Shown here one piece after another: positions 18,735 to 36,690 of a DNA stretch of 64,000 bases; the stretch's first letter is position 1, and the number at the start of each line of letters is the position of its first letter. A program made the position numbers and the translations under genes. The DNA is taken from positions 19,612,001-19,676,000 of the forward strand of contig NC_087257.1 of assembly GCF_037042905.1 (NCBI RefSeq), written 5' to 3'. A model generated the notes under the pieces. That model was given only the letters and a program-made list of their open reading frames with translations. It searched no databases and had not been told where the DNA came from. The stretch comes from Lytechinus pictus. Its lineage: Eukaryota > Echinodermata > Echinoidea > Temnopleuroida > Toxopneustidae.

Positions 18735-20760
18735 ACATGCTCCATTCGAATAAACCTCGCTATGCGAAAAATGGATTAATATGAGAGGGCGCGAGGACTT
18801 CCCAAAAGACCAATTTTCATCCGGCTAGATTATACACCGCTGTACGAAGGGAAAAGCAGTGTCAAAATCGGGTTTTACATAAGAACTTTATTTCACAATG
18901 GTAAGAATCAGAGCGTCCAAAACTTTTTTTCTAGACATCAAATCAATTAACAAATGAGTGCAATAGCGTAGCTATTACAGTACAAGTATAAAATACAGAT
19001 GTAGTGTGAATACCACTGTTAAGAAACTCTTAACAAAATAAAAATAACCCTACAATAAATGTGTAGGTTCAACCCATAATGAAGGCGCCAGTCCCGGCAA
19101 TGATATACAATGTTTCTGTTTGTTTGTTTGTTTGTTTGTTTGGGGGAGGGGTTGTATTCATGTATTTATTGATTTTTAAATAAATTCAATACAATATACA
19201 ACAAATTAGCAAAATTACAAAAATCATACACACTTAAAGTAAATATATATAAAATCAATTTAAAACAAAAACAAAAAGCAGCAGCTTACAAGATTGAAGC
19301 CCGATCACAGGGGGGCATTGCCCCCAAAAGCTTATATTGAGTGAAAGAGAGGATGCCCACGGCACACCGGAGATAACCCCACGAGCCAACAAGCCGAATG
19401 ACCACTAAAATTATAATTATACATGTATATAAAGAGATCCAAGATGTACACATTTCACCCGGCGGCGCCAGGTACAATGCGGACATACGGATCATTCTAC
19501 TATTATAAATGAAATCATGTTCCCTCGCTATTACATAACCTATCCTTTGACACTCCTTTAACAATAAAATATTCAATGTATAATGTATTCGTTCTCCCTA
19601 TATAATCATGATGACTATCTGAGGCTAAGATAAAAAAAAACATAATTGCCATAATGAAGAAAGACAACGTTAACACAGAAACTCACGGCCATTGAAGCCC
19701 TTTACATTCATTAGCATAATTCTTACCATGGAATCTAGCGTTATTTTATGGCATACCGGCATAATATTCATGATATTAGGAGTATTTAAAACTATTTCCG
19801 CACTTGAAAAACAAAACAAAAATGATAAAAAATATACTGAATTATCATTTTGAAAAATAGCGAGGGTCTCTCTTTTCCTTGTTTGCTTATCAGAGCAATT
19901 ATGTGAGAAATATATTATTACCTGGATATGTATGATTTTAAACCTTCGCAAATCAGAGTTTCCTCAGTGAAATCCTCCCCAGCCCCCCGCCCCTGGCCCC
20001 ACTCTCTATTTAGAGAAAATGCATATTTTAGTGGTCACAAATGTAAAATGAACGAAAACAAAACTACAAGAAATGAATTCAAATTTGACAAAGTGAATGT
20101 CGTGTTTATGAAATTGATAATAAACCAAAAAGGTACTTAAAATGCATTATCGTCTAAAATAGTAATGAAAATGAAAAACTTAATTTAAAAGACTTCAGGT
20201 TTCTTTGTCGTAGACGATTATAGGTATTACAAAAATCTCAAAAAATGTAGCTGGTGTACTTTCGTTCTTTCTTCAACCACAAATGGCAGATTTGCAGGTG
20301 AACTTTCAGGCTGAAATCAAGCTTGCATTCTGGAGGGTGTCGGTAAAACAAACGGATGATTGACACGAACATTTAGAAGAAATAAATATCCGTGATTTGA
20401 GAAGGAGGCTTGGATTTGTACTTACAAAGAGAAACACAACGTATCGCATTCTTTCGTTAGATTTATTTGATTGGGTTATTTTTCAAGGAATTGGCAGATG
20501 AAATTGAGTAGTATAAGAATTAAGTAGTCGTGCGATCTTCGTCAATTTGAAGGAAATCCATTGGGTATATATATTTCAAGACAGAATGATTTCTCCGAGG
20601 GGTAGTCAAAAGAACAGGTTAATGCGAGACATGCTTATAAATCATGTAGATTGTCGCTCATTCGCTTCAATGTTAAATGTCCTAAACATATCCAGACTTA
20701 TATTAAGTTCATTATTCGAAACATATTTGGACTCGAATACTGTGCAATCCTGATATCTTT
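18735..20760. other. No supported gene
   Basis: AT-rich. The part at 19155-19330 resembles a LINE 3' end on the minus strand (ATTTATTGATTTTTAAATAA). (TTTG)n occurs at 19117-19142. Confidence 0.4.
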
Positions 20761-20762
20761 CT

Positions 20763-22382
20763 TTGTTCCATTGTTTGAATACGTTCAAGAAGAACTTAGC
20801 ACCTTTTAGCGAAATCAATGTTTTGGTGGGAAATTCGAATGACACAGGAACCACAATGGATGCCAGGACCATAGTCGAGATTATAATCCTTGTTACGTAT
20901 GTGCTGACTGGTATTCCGGGAAACCTAGTCATTATTCATATCTATGGCGTAAAGAAGGTTCGCAAAATTTCAACCGATTATCTGATCACAGCGCTAGCGG
21001 TGGCGGATCTTCTAACATCATCGGGTTTAATCGCTGTCACTGTTTGGACGATCGATTCCAATCTCAGGTCAGACAGCTCCTGTAAATTTGTTATGTATCT
21101 GCGCCGATCGGGGGCATTGACATCAGTCATCTTGACTACGTTTCTCTCCTGCGATCGGTATCTCATTGTGCACCGGTCACTTAACAAACGCCCTTCGTTA
21201 AAGATCACCATCGTATCCATTTCCGTTTGCACCATCTTTTCTATAGTGTGCCAAATACCGTATCTGTTATTTGGAAACTCGATCGTTATCTCCGATAAAA
21301 CGGCTTGCGTCTACGCGGGACCTCGGTGGTTCTCGTTAGCTAATGGAATTAATTATGATATCGTATTTGGTTGTGCTACCTTGACATGTACAGTGATGTA
21401 TTCAAGGATCTACTTGAAAATCAAGCACCACATGAAAGTTGGAACTAAAAATAGAGGACTGGACGAACGAACGGTTGATGAAAAGTCAAAGTCCCTGTGG
21501 GCTCTTTCCAACCGAAGCATCTTTTCCCAAAACAGAAAAGAGACAGTTTCGGAACATAATAATACTTGCTCAACCGCTGACATTCTTAGTGGGTATGATG
21601 ATGGAGTTGTTGAAAACATTCCAAAGAATACATTGGCAAAAGAACCGTCGACTGAGGTCATTACGACAAGTTTGTCGCCAGGAGTTTATTCCGAAAAAAC
21701 CTTATCACCACCACGAGGACCGAGTTGTTCAGTAAGCGAAATTGACAGCCATAGGAGCTTTGTTGGGCCGAATGTTGCTCGATGTCACAGTCAGGTTAGT
21801 GATGTGAACAATTCCGAAAAGGGTTTCCCAACTAATGGAATCACAATTTCATATGGTCAGTTCCTGGATGAATCGGAAGCGTCATCTAGCCAGAAGACTT
21901 CGTCCTCTATACTTAGAAAGTCTAACAACAAGAACAGTTCCGGAGGACCTGGAAAAATCGCCCACCGTAATTTCAAGTTCAGAGACTCTCGGGTTCAACT
22001 TTTCAATGGTAATCAAGTAACAAGAGGGCACCAACCGGAAATCCACGGCACGTCCGGCACGTCTTTGAAAAGGAGCTTCTCCAAACTCGGGACTTCCCGG
22101 AGTGGACCAATCAGTCGTCCTCGCAAAGATGCAATGACCCGAATGCTCCTTATCACAACTGCTATCTTTTTCGTTACATCTTTACCCGTGGCTGTCTTCG
22201 AGAACATGCCTTTAGCCCTGGTGACATCATTTCGAAGTTCATACTTAGGAGAGAGCACATGGATAGTATTGTACCATCTTCGACTTGTCAACCACGTTAT
22301 CAATGTGTTCGTTTACATCATCGTTAACTCCCGTTTTAGAAAGGATTTTATGAGCCTGTTTTGCAAGAGCAGTGAGGAATAG
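20763..22382 (+). CDS. Class A GPCR with very long third intracellular loop, intronless
   Basis: A 539-codon single-exon receptor in the plasma membrane. The first ATG is at 20763. An in-frame ATG at 20856 (M32, MDARTIVEII) lies just before TM1 and is the alternative start; the longer form adds one N-glycosylation site (N26-D-T). N54 is in TM1, D82 in TM2, C107/C182 form the TM3-ECL2 cystine pair, and D131-R132-Y133 is canonical. TM4 lacks the usual tryptophan. Loop 3 spans about 219-458, some 240 residues rich in Ser, Thr and Asn. TM6 has SLP (P475). TM7 reads N514-V-F-V-Y518, so the proline of NPxxY is valine. The tail is short. The family is a rhodopsin-like peptide-type receptor; the ligand is unknown. 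Intron loss and long loops are common in invertebrate receptor expansions. Confidence 0.9.
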   Translation: MFHCLNTFKKNLAPFSEINVLVGNSNDTGTTMDARTIVEIIILVTYVLTGIPGNLVIIHIYGVKKVRKISTDYLITALAVADLLTSSGLIAVTVWTIDSNLRSDSSCKFVMYLRRSGALTSVILTTFLSCDRYLIVHRSLNKRPSLKITIVSISVCTIFSIVCQIPYLLFGNSIVISDKTACVYAGPRWFSLANGINYDIVFGCATLTCTVMYSRIYLKIKHHMKVGTKNRGLDERTVDEKSKSLWALSNRSIFSQNRKETVSEHNNTCSTADILSGYDDGVVENIPKNTLAKEPSTEVITTSLSPGVYSEKTLSPPRGPSCSVSEIDSHRSFVGPNVARCHSQVSDVNNSEKGFPTNGITISYGQFLDESEASSSQKTSSSILRKSNNKNSSGGPGKIAHRNFKFRDSRVQLFNGNQVTRGHQPEIHGTSGTSLKRSFSKLGTSRSGPISRPRKDAMTRMLLITTAIFFVTSLPVAVFENMPLALVTSFRSSYLGESTWIVLYHLRLVNHVINVFVYIIVNSRFRKDFMSLFCKSSEE

Positions 22383-22444
22383 CCGGTACAGTAAAAACGT
22401 GTCTATATTGACCACCTAAGGGAAACACAACAGTTAGCCTTTAA

Positions 22445-22675
22445 CATGTTTGAATGTACTTGTTACAGGGCGGTCGTTAGGAAGCCTCAATTGCTAGGCA
22501 TACTAAATAGGCTTTCGCATCCTACCGGGTACCCATTTAACACCTGGGTGGAGAGTGGCAAAGTGTGGATTAACACTTTGCCAAAGGACGCTAGGCCGTG
22601 GTGGGATTCGAACACACGACCCTCTGATTGCAAGGCGAGAGTCAGAACCGCTACACCACGACGATGCCGCATTTC
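22445..22675 (-). mobile_element. tRNA-derived SINE
   Basis: The minus strand has an A-box-like TGGTGTAGCGGTTCTGAC and a B-box GTGTTCGAATCCC. Then comes the body with CTTTGGCAAAGTGTTAATCC and CACCCAGGTGTTAAATGGGT. It lies in the 3' flank of the second receptor. Confidence 0.75.
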
Positions 22676-22689
22676 CCAAAATTTCAACT

Positions 22690-23540
22690 CTTTTCTTAAT
22701 TGCTTCGCTCGCTTTCACATTATCGATCAACCTTTCGGCATAGACAATAGTGAAAACAACAGGCCAAAAATGCAAATGTCCAATAATGGGAGGCGGGTGT
22801 TATCAGTAAATACCCCCTCCCCCTCTGCACGCCAGTATTTGAGGGAATGTCTTAGAAAGAAAACAATTTACTTATCTATTGTAAAATTCTATACATTTTA
22901 TATATATATTTCGCTTTACAACTATAAATCTGACTCGACACATCACTTTACCGAGTCAAAACGTATTTACTTCTCAGAAAATGCAATGTGTCACAATTTT
23001 CATGGTGCATCATTTCTTAGCTATTTGTAAAGTATTGAAGTAGAATTGGTTTTTAACTCTATCAAATATTGTATATTTCGATAGAGAAAACTTCATCGGT
23101 TGGGGATGATAAAATATGTTTACATTTTTACCAATCTTAACAGTCATGTGGCAAGCTTTCGCCCATCTTGATTGGTAGAAATTTGGACATTATTTAATCG
23201 TATAGTTTGTTCTTCAATTGTTGAATCACATTTTTTGTTTTTCCTTAATGTCTTTGCCATGTTCACCTCTAACGTTTAATAGAATAGACACACATGTAAG
23301 ACAACCTCTACGTGTTTCATCTCTTCATTTGAATCCTATGTATCCTAAATCGAACAAGATGATAATCACTTCGTAAAAATAATATTAGTAATCTTTATCA
23401 TAATTATTGTTAGAGGTATGATATCGTAAAATGATACTTGAAAGGTATTATAGAACACGCTTACTTTGCGAAGGAAATTTGAAGGTTAAGGGGGTAACTT
23501 TTCCTCGAGCCGAATTAAATATTTTCCTCAAAAATATAGG
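22690..23540. other. No supported gene
   Basis: AT-rich intergenic DNA. Nothing recognised. Confidence 0.5.
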
Positions 23541-23552
23541 CCATCCACCCCC

Positions 23553-23560
23553 ACCCTCTC

Positions 23561-23594
<34 letters not shown>

Positions 23595-23600
23595 GCTGTC
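23553..23600. repeat. (CT)n microsatellite
   Basis: TCTCTCTC run with a few C/G interruptions. Confidence 0.9.
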
Positions 23601-23833
23601 TCTCTTGGTATTTTCTTATTTTTGTCCTTCAACCTAATTCCAGTGAGCAAACATATCGGCAAGCAAGATTTTCGAAAACATATTAAAGTAAGCAAGGTAA
23701 TTCAAAAGGATGGAGATGGTCAGGTGCATGGGCAGGCGTTTTCCTTGTTCTTTTTCTTTTTGAAAAAGCAATGCTCCATATAAAGACAAAGGTCTGCGAT
23801 GGATTGGATATGCCTATATGAAATAAGTCTCCT

Positions 23834-23987
23834 GGGCTCCATAACACAAAGGTTTGCAATCAATCGCTAAATACCAGTGACCAATCAAGATGATCGTTGC
23901 ATGCGAACTCTGTATAAAATACTGACCGGGAACAGTGCGGTTCTTTAATATTTGCAAGTCATTGCAAACTTTTGTGTTACGGAGCCC
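23834..23987. mobile_element. Short MITE, GGGCTCCATAACACAAAG termini
   Basis: The left end GGGCTCCATAACACAAAGG matches in inverse the right end CTTTTGTGTTACGGAGCCC. About 154 bp. Confidence 0.7.
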
Positions 23988-23994
23988 TCGTTAG

Positions 23995-24655
23995 TTCTTG
24001 TTCACTATTGTGTTTAGAAGAATATGCAATGCGATTGCAATTTACCAGGTAATTACGACATTGTTGTTACAGAGGCATCTTACATAATATTTTTCCAAGA
24101 ATTATGTAGAATTTGATAAAGTATATTTACCAAAGTACCCGCCCCATTCCGTACGCCCTTGACTGACAAGTATATATTGATGTGATATTCAAGGCAGTTC
24201 CGAAAAATACCCAAATAAAGGGACAATTACATTTCATCGGATAAACCCTTACATTATTCAATCAATTGCGGAGAAACGAAATAGAGGTACCAAAGTACGC
24301 ATTTTTTATTTTTACACCTGTCCACTTTTATTTATTTTCATCAATCGTTTTTCTCCATCAGTGCATTTGAACGTCACTATTTTTTCCCCTTCATTGTCCA
24401 TTATCAGTTGCTTTCTATTGCAAATTTAGTGTCCGATTCTAAAGCTGATATCACGGGCACACGACGCCATTATGACGTGTTTTGTGTGTGGCCTTTTTCA
24501 AATATTTATGTACACAATGTCCTATTTCTTATTTTTGAAATATTCATTTTCCCGTCTGCCCTATACTCATGATCCTTTGGTAATCTTGAAATTTTCACTT
24601 TTTTAGTTTTTCATCCTCCCATACGACAGTTAAACGTCAGAACACCCTCGAAAAA
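23995..24655. other. No supported gene
   Basis: AT-rich sequence upstream of the amylase gene. Nothing recognised. Confidence 0.5.
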
Positions 24656-24659
24656 CAAG

Positions 24660-24735
24660 TCATGATAATAGAAAAAATAAAAATCATTATAGTAATGATA
24701 ATAACAATAATAATAATAATGACAATAATATCATC
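24660..24735. repeat. AATAATAAT-rich simple sequence
   Basis: Interrupted AAT/GAT trinucleotides. Confidence 0.7.
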
Positions 24736-25331
24736 ATCACTCACCATAATTAGACAATAAAACCATGAAAAGTGATTTGAAAGCAGTGATCATGATCTTA
24801 CGGTCAACAATATTCTGACTAAATCCACCTCAAAACTGTACAAGGTGCAATTTCATAAAAACCTCTCTGACAGTTTAATGAGAAAAATTTGTTCTGACAA
24901 TGAGGTTCACATCATTTTATGGCATTAATGTACGTGACAGAACATTAATTTGTTTTCTTTCAAAAGAACATTGACCCCAAAGTCGCAGGTATGTTTATTT
25001 GGCGTTATATATAACAGGGTAACTGGGTAATGCTTATTTACTTGAAAGGGGCGTATTATGAGAACAGTGTCATAAAAGTGGACACTCATAACAAAAGAAA
25101 ACCCTGGTCCCGTTTCATAAGACTCGATGTCAATGGCCTTGCCGTTATAAGCTTCAGAAATATAATGTGATTGGTCTGGAACATACTATCTAATTAATTC
25201 TAGAAGTTTTTTAATCGTTAGTGGGTCTAAGATCTTAGTAGTTTTGAGTATCGTGACCACGACTGAGGAATACAGCTTATGAAGGATATCGCTGTAACAA
25301 TTTTCCGGGATAAGGAGGTCAAGATTCAATT

Positions 25332-30545
<5,214 letters not shown>

Positions 30546-31318
30546 TTTTCCAAGAATTCCCAGAATATCAAAATGTCCAAACTAGGAAAATTCAAATTTA
30601 CTTTGCTTCTATTTCTCTTTCTGTACCCTTTCCCTCTCTTCTCTTCTCGGCTGTTTGAAACATCATTGTATCTCCCATAACGTCGGCTGTCCCTCAAGAT
30701 TGTGTAATTTACCCTATCTTTTTTATTTGCTTAAAATTATGTACGTCCGATCTACCAAATTTTATTTCCGGGGGTACAGGTTTACCACAATATTCAAACG
30801 AAACTGTACGTTTAATCGGACATTATCCTATCCTATCCGTGCTTCAGCGAAATACCTACTTCGTAATGCTTGTTCAACGATAGGTTATGTAACTCAATTT
30901 ATTTACTTACTCTCCTTTCCAACAAAAATGCAACTTGATCGAATGTGCATAATTATAAATGTCATTTCACTTTCACTTCTCTCATTTATTCCTCCTTGAC
31001 GACCTCCTGTCTTTCAGCTTCTTTCCCTTTCTATTTTTCTCACTGTATTAAGCTAATTGTCTTTCTTTATCTAATATTTATGTGTGTCTGTTTATCTGAA
31101 TCATTATCGGATTAATCCAATGATCATTCTATTTCATTCATTTTGTTAATTTTCCCCCATCGATAGTTGCACTTTTATCCGATCTTTTTTTTTACTTACT
31201 AGCCCTATTAACTTAAGTTCACCTAAGTTCAAATTTATCATATATTTTATATTTTTATGTATTAACATAATTTGATTTATATATTGTAACTTTGTATTTT
31301 GTTGTATTTTATGAAGGA

Positions 31319-31324
31319 AATAAA
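31319..31324 (+). promoter_or_regulatory. Candidate poly(A) signal of the amylase gene
   Basis: AATAAA 774 bases after the amylase stop. No clear nearer hexamer was noticed. Confidence 0.3.
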
Positions 31325-31384
31325 TCTCAAATCTCCATTGCATCTGGATTCATCAATCTGTATTATATTAATGTTTGTATTACT

Positions 31385-31495
31385 TACGAACATGGGTGTC
31401 GATCACGGGGGGATGGGGGATATATCCCCCCAATATTTCAAGTGGGGGATGGCCTGTATTATCATCCCCCCCCCCCCCCAATAATTTAGGGTAGA
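31385..31495. repeat. Poly(G)/poly(C) dispersed repeat fragment
   Basis: GGGGGGATGGGGGATATATC ... a run of C. Related in layout to the segment at 36575-36690. Confidence 0.5.
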
Positions 31496-31499
31496 AAAT

Positions 31500-32510
31500 T
31501 TATAATAATGATGATGAAAAAATGTAAAGGTTTGATCATGATGATTATAGTGATGATTATAGTATGCCATCAATCAGTTTGTTTCCCTCGCAATTCGTGT
31601 ATATTGTTATTAAATAAAAACATTCTTTTCCAGGACTGTTAAACAGATTGGTGGAGGTTCAAGATGAAAAAGAATGAAATGTTTACGTATATGATATTTT
31701 TTAACACATGACATAAAAGGACCCCGACGAAAAACAACTTTTGTTGATGGGGTGTTCCATCCCACCAGTGGTAATATGATCATATTTTTACAATTTTTTA
31801 ATAAGTGAAATCAATTAATGGTTTCAGAAAGAATAATCATTCATTTCTCTCTAAAGCGTATCTTCGGATATGAACATCGGATTTTTTTTGCATGTTATTC
31901 TTGCTATTGTTATGGACTTGAATAACTAAACTTGATTGGCTCTTTCTTATTTTGGCAAAAATAAATCTCTTTTGAGTTTGGAAAGGGATGACAGTTTTGC
32001 ATTCTATATGAGCACACTCATGCGGTACGTAAATTTCATTTTAACACATATATTAGCTGATATTACACACTGATGGTTCAAGAAAATGTTGGAGAAATAT
32101 CATAACATGACAGTTGAGTTTTGATTGTTTTTATGTTTGTTTTTGTTTTATGCACTTATAAAGCATTTAAAACATGGTAAAATCCAGGGTTAAAATCGTC
32201 TAAGGAATGACGGTAATCCGATGGCGCACGAGAAGCCACACAGTTTGTAATTTGTGCTAGTCTTAATTTGCCCGAATCTGCATTTTATCATCATGCATTA
32301 AGAAGATAAAAGATATCGCCAGTCGGGTTAGATTTAAGAGAGAAGATGTATACATCATGTCCAATAAACAGATCACTTTGTACATGGTCCAGACAATTTT
32401 TTGTCATTTTTTCTTTCGTATGAGTTTAGAATAGGCTTACTTGTAACACAAATTTAATTTTCAAAAAAAAATTAGAAGTACATTACACTGTAATAATGAA
32501 AGAATTTCCA
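31500..32510. other. No supported gene
   Basis: AT-rich intergenic DNA after the amylase gene. Nothing recognised. Confidence 0.5.
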
Positions 32511-32516
32511 AGAACA

Positions 32517-33523
32517 CAGTGGCGTAACTACGGGGGGGAGGCATGGGGGCACGTGCCCCCCAATCGGGGAAGAGGAGAAAGGAAGAGAAACGTAGTGGGA
32601 ATGAAGAAATTATTGTTCATTATAATGTTATATTATAATAATGTTATGTTATAATACATAAGAAACATTTTTCATAACTTTATTTTGCTCAGGCCTAGAT
32701 TTCTTCATTGTTCCCGGTACTCTCATTGTCTGTTTAATGTTTTTAAGTCGATATACACCAAATATATTTCCTCGCACTTCGACTTATTATTGTTTTATGT
32801 AGTGACATATGGTTCTTTTTCATGACTACTTAAAGTGATTGCCCCATTTTAAGGTGTTAATATAAAACATTTCCTGTCCGTGCTTACGTTCGCACTAGTA
32901 GATTGATGAGATATGACTGCTCTTCATGAATTCCTAAAAATCAGTCCTTAAAATGTCCCTTTTTCTGATCTGAATATCAAAAATTTTCGATCGCATCATT
33001 TGTTTAGTGAAATACGTATCGTATGGTCTTAGTGAATTTTTACAAACAGGCCTTAGAGATGCGTATTATCATGATTACAATGACTACAAAAAGTGCTTCA
33101 TGTGTTTAGATGTAGCAAAATCAGCAAGCGCTTTGCACTCGCATTAGATGACTATGGTGAGATATGTATACTCTTAATGGATTCCTAAAATATAGTCCTT
33201 AACATGTCCTTGTTTGGGGTAAATATTTACAAAAATTTCAGCTCGCGCTTCGCGCTCGCATTGTTTGTTTAGCGAGACAGGTATGTATCATGATTACAAA
33301 AATTTGCTTATAATGTCCTTTTTTGGTCTGCATATCAAAAATGTTCAGCTCGCATTATTTGAGCAGTGAGATACATATCCGTTTAATGGCACTGTCCTTA
33401 AAATGTCCCTATTAGGTCAGTATACCTGGCAACTGAGCGCGCTTCGCGCGCTCACTAAGTGACTCAAAAATTTTGCTGGTACCCCCCCCCCCCCCAATGC
33501 CGTGACTCACGGTACGCCACTGC
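32517..33523. mobile_element. ~1 kb DNA element with AGTGGCGTA termini, copy 1
   Basis: Starts AGTGGCGTAACTACGGGGGG and ends CACGGTACGCCACTG, an imperfect terminal inverted repeat. Internally it has GCTCGCGCTTCGCGCTCGC-type cores and GTCCTTAAAATGTCC phrases. No transposase seen. Confidence 0.65.
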
Positions 33524-33540
33524 AAGAACATTTTAGTAAC

Positions 33541-34130
33541 AATGATTTATTCTTTCCCATTACGTTTCTCTTCCTTTCACCCTCTTTTTCTCCTTTTCCC
33601 TGATTTGTTTTTGTTTTTTGGGGGGTAGCCGATTGGGAGGGGGCACATTCCCCCCCCCCCCCCCGTAGTTACGCCACTGGCGAGAGAGCAATTTTCAGTA
33701 GGTGGAAGAAAGAATGTTGCCCCAAAACCTCGTAGACGGGTCAATATACGACCAAAAATATCCTTACCCGGAACAAGTTGCAACAAATGATTTTTAACTG
33801 TTTCTGGCAGTATTTTACCTCAGGAATAACATACTAAAAATCTACCCAAATCCGCATATTGGAGAGTAGTTATTTTGACCCGTCTATCTTTCAAGTGGTG
33901 TGTAATTATCACATCACGAGCAATAAAAATTATGTACAGGGGTATATATATGCGTGCATAATACTACCATATACATATCCGTTTAATGGCACTGTCCTTA
34001 AAATGTCCCTATTAGGTCAGTATACCTGGCAACTGAGCGCGCTTCGCGCGCTCACTAAGTGACTAAAAAATTTTGCTGGTATCCCCCCCCCCAATGCCGT
34101 GACTCACGGTACGCCACTGCAAGAACACCA
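33541..34130. repeat. Chimeric duplicate: end of the AGTGGCGTA element plus flank, joined to its other end
   Basis: 33541-33973 matches 35041-35483 (element end, then ~290 bp of flank with CGAGAGAGCAATTTTCAG). From about 33974 to 34127 it matches 33383-33524, the other end of copy 1. The join is at ATACTACCATATACATATCC. Confidence 0.7.
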
Positions 34131-34227
34131 TGCATATCAACCACTCCCAAATGTCCTAACTTGTGATTGTAGTGGGGGTAATGTTGAAAGATCCCCATCC
34201 ACAAGAACATTTGTGTCAATGAGCATA

Positions 34228-35192
34228 GCGAGAGACAGTGGTGTATCGTGGGTCACGGCATTGGGGGGCACCAGCAATAATTTTGAGTCATTTAGTAAGC
34301 GCGCGAAGCGCGCTCAGTTGCCAGGTATACTGACCTAATAGAGACATTTTAAGGACTATATTTTAGGAATCAATTAAGAGTATACATGTCTCACCATAGT
34401 CATCTAATGCGAGTGCCAAGCGCTTGCTGATTTTGTTAGAATTACATTTAAACACATGAAGCACTTGTAGTCATTGTAATCATAATTATCATACGCATCT
34501 CACTAATTAAATATTGCGACCGCGAAGCGCGAGCTGAAAATTTAGGAAATTCAGACCTGAAGAGGGGTATTCTAAGGCTTGTTGGTAGGAATTTACTAAC
34601 ACCATACGTATTTCACTAACAGAGCGCGAAACGCGAGCTGACAATTTTTGACATTCAGGTCAGAAAAAGGGACATTTTAAGAACTAATTTTAGGAATTCA
34701 TGAAGAGCAGACATATCTCACTAATGCGAACGTAAGCACGGACAGGGAATGTTTTATATTAAGACCTTAAAATGGGGCAATCATTTTCAGTAGTCATGAA
34801 AAGAAGCATATGTCACTACATAAAATAACTCGAAGTGCGAGGAAATATATATTTGGTGTATATTGACTTGATTTGACAACGTCAGGTCTCTCAAATATAC
34901 TTGAAAACTATAGTGTTCCGAAAAAATATTTGATATGTTATATCTGAGCAAATTATGTTTCATAAAGTTATGAAAAATTGTTTCTTATGTAATATACAGT
35001 AACATAGCATAATTATAATATAGTTTACATTTTAGTGAACAATGATTTATTCTTTCTCATTACGTTTCTCTTCCTTTCACCCTCTTTTTCTCCTTTTCCC
35101 TGATTTTTTGTTTTTGTTTTTTTGGGGGGCAGCCGATTGGGAGGGGGCACGTGCCCCCCATGCCCCCCCCCCCCCCCGTAGTTACGCCACTG
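34228..35192. mobile_element. ~1 kb AGTGGCGTA element, copy 2, inverted relative to copy 1
   Basis: Starts GACAGTGGTGTATCGTGGGT and ends CCGTAGTTACGCCACTGG. The interior is the reverse complement of 32517-33523 with scattered differences. Confidence 0.7.
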
Positions 35193-35483
35193 GCGAGAGA
35201 GCAATTTTCAGTAGGTGGAAGAAAGAATGTTGCCCCAAAACCTCGTAGACGGGTCAATATACGACCAAAAATATCCTTACCCGGAACAAGTTGCAACAAA
35301 TGATTTTTAACTGTTTCTGGCAGTATTTTACCTCAGGAATAACATACTAAAAATCTACCCAAATCCGCATATGGGAGAGTAGTTATTTTGACCCGTCTAT
35401 CTTTCAAGTGGTGTGTAATTATCACATCACGGGCTATAAAAATTATGTACAGGGGTATATATCTGCGTGCATAATACTACCAT
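35193..35483. repeat. Direct duplicate of 33683-33973
   Basis: Nearly identical ~290 bp (CGAGAGAGCAATTTTCAG ... GCATAATACTACCAT), about 1510 bp from its partner. Here it continues into unique sequence (CTTTCACTCGAAGG), so this may be the parental copy. Confidence 0.7.
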
Positions 35484-36570
35484 CTTTCACTCGAAGGACT
35501 ATCACAATGATGGTTATATTGAAATGGATTTGTTGTGACGTAAACTACTGGATTGCAGTTAGTATTCGAATGCGAGCGAGCGAAGCGAGCGAGCAAATTT
35601 TCCATAGTTGGAAGACTCAGAAACAGAATGATTATCAAGTCGTCTTTCAAGGGAGTGTGATTATGGGAGAAATTGCGCGGCGGTGAGCGTAGTTAGCGAG
35701 CCTAAAAAAAGTTGTTTCAGTCGTTTAAAAAAATATGCATTTAAATACACAGGATGATAAGGGTATATTATCAATAACGTAAACTTTAGGATATGAACAA
35801 GAAATATATCAAAAGAGCAAATAGGGATTTAAAATAGTCGAGTTTTGTTCAATGAAAACTCATTTGCTCACTGGTCAAAGGTGAGATGAGAATGAAAACA
35901 AAAATAGGATCATGATTATCGGTAATAAGTGTGCCATATGAAATGATCATATGTCATCACAGGCCGCAATATAAATTTCAAAAAACGTGGACATATTACC
36001 ATGATAAATTGAAAATGAAAGATTTCGAATAGTATATATTTGGAGATGATGCAAAATTCAATTTTTTTTTAAATTACTGTGATTTAACGTCCCCTATAAA
36101 TTGATACAGCGGTAAAGATGACTTTTTCATTAACGGCACTGATTTGATCAATGTCTTCAGTAACTCATCGTCAGAGTACGGTAGGCCAAATATTTTTCGT
36201 ACAAAATCCCCGCTTCCACAAAGATACCAGATGACCCCCTCCCATGTTCACGAAAGTGTATTTAAATGATGTTTTAATTTGTTTATGATAAAATTTTATT
36301 CATATTTGTAAAACACTGGAATCACATATTCATAAATGACCTTAATATAACTTAACTCCCGTGATGCAGTGGATAATACCTTTGCAATAACCTAAACGTA
36401 TAGGGATTTGTCACGGCCAAATTCTTGTAAGAATAGTTGAGCGCGGGAGCAGAGTGACCGCTCGAGAAATTTTGCATTTTTAGAATGCAAATTTAGGCCA
36501 ATTTAAGCACTTTGACTGCATTTAAAGATATTCCACACATTAACAGTAGTATTAAACATTTGATGATTAT
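35484..36570. other. No supported gene
   Basis: AT-rich. Contains GCGAGCGAGCGAAGCGAGCG at 35573-35592, a palindromic word typical of the local repeats. Confidence 0.45.
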
Positions 36571-36574
36571 TTTT

Positions 36575-36690
36575 TTTTCCTATCTTGAAAAGTGGGGGGG
36601 GGGGGGTGATTGTACATGCCATCCCCCAATCTCCCCAAAGTGGGGGATGTACCCCCCCCCCCGGGATTTACGCCCGTGGTCACGTACTAG
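36575..36690. repeat. Poly(G)/poly(C) repeat fragment ending in GGGATTTACGCCCGTGG
   Basis: A run of G, then CCATCCCCCAATC, then a run of C. A dispersed non-coding repeat like that at 31385. Confidence 0.5.

Noticed and set aside
33577-33786. Minus-strand ORF starting MLQLVPGKDIFGR, repeated at 35060-35299
   Set aside because: Lies in the duplicated 290 bp flank and poly(G) part of a DNA element; it stops at both copies and shows no sign of being an exon.
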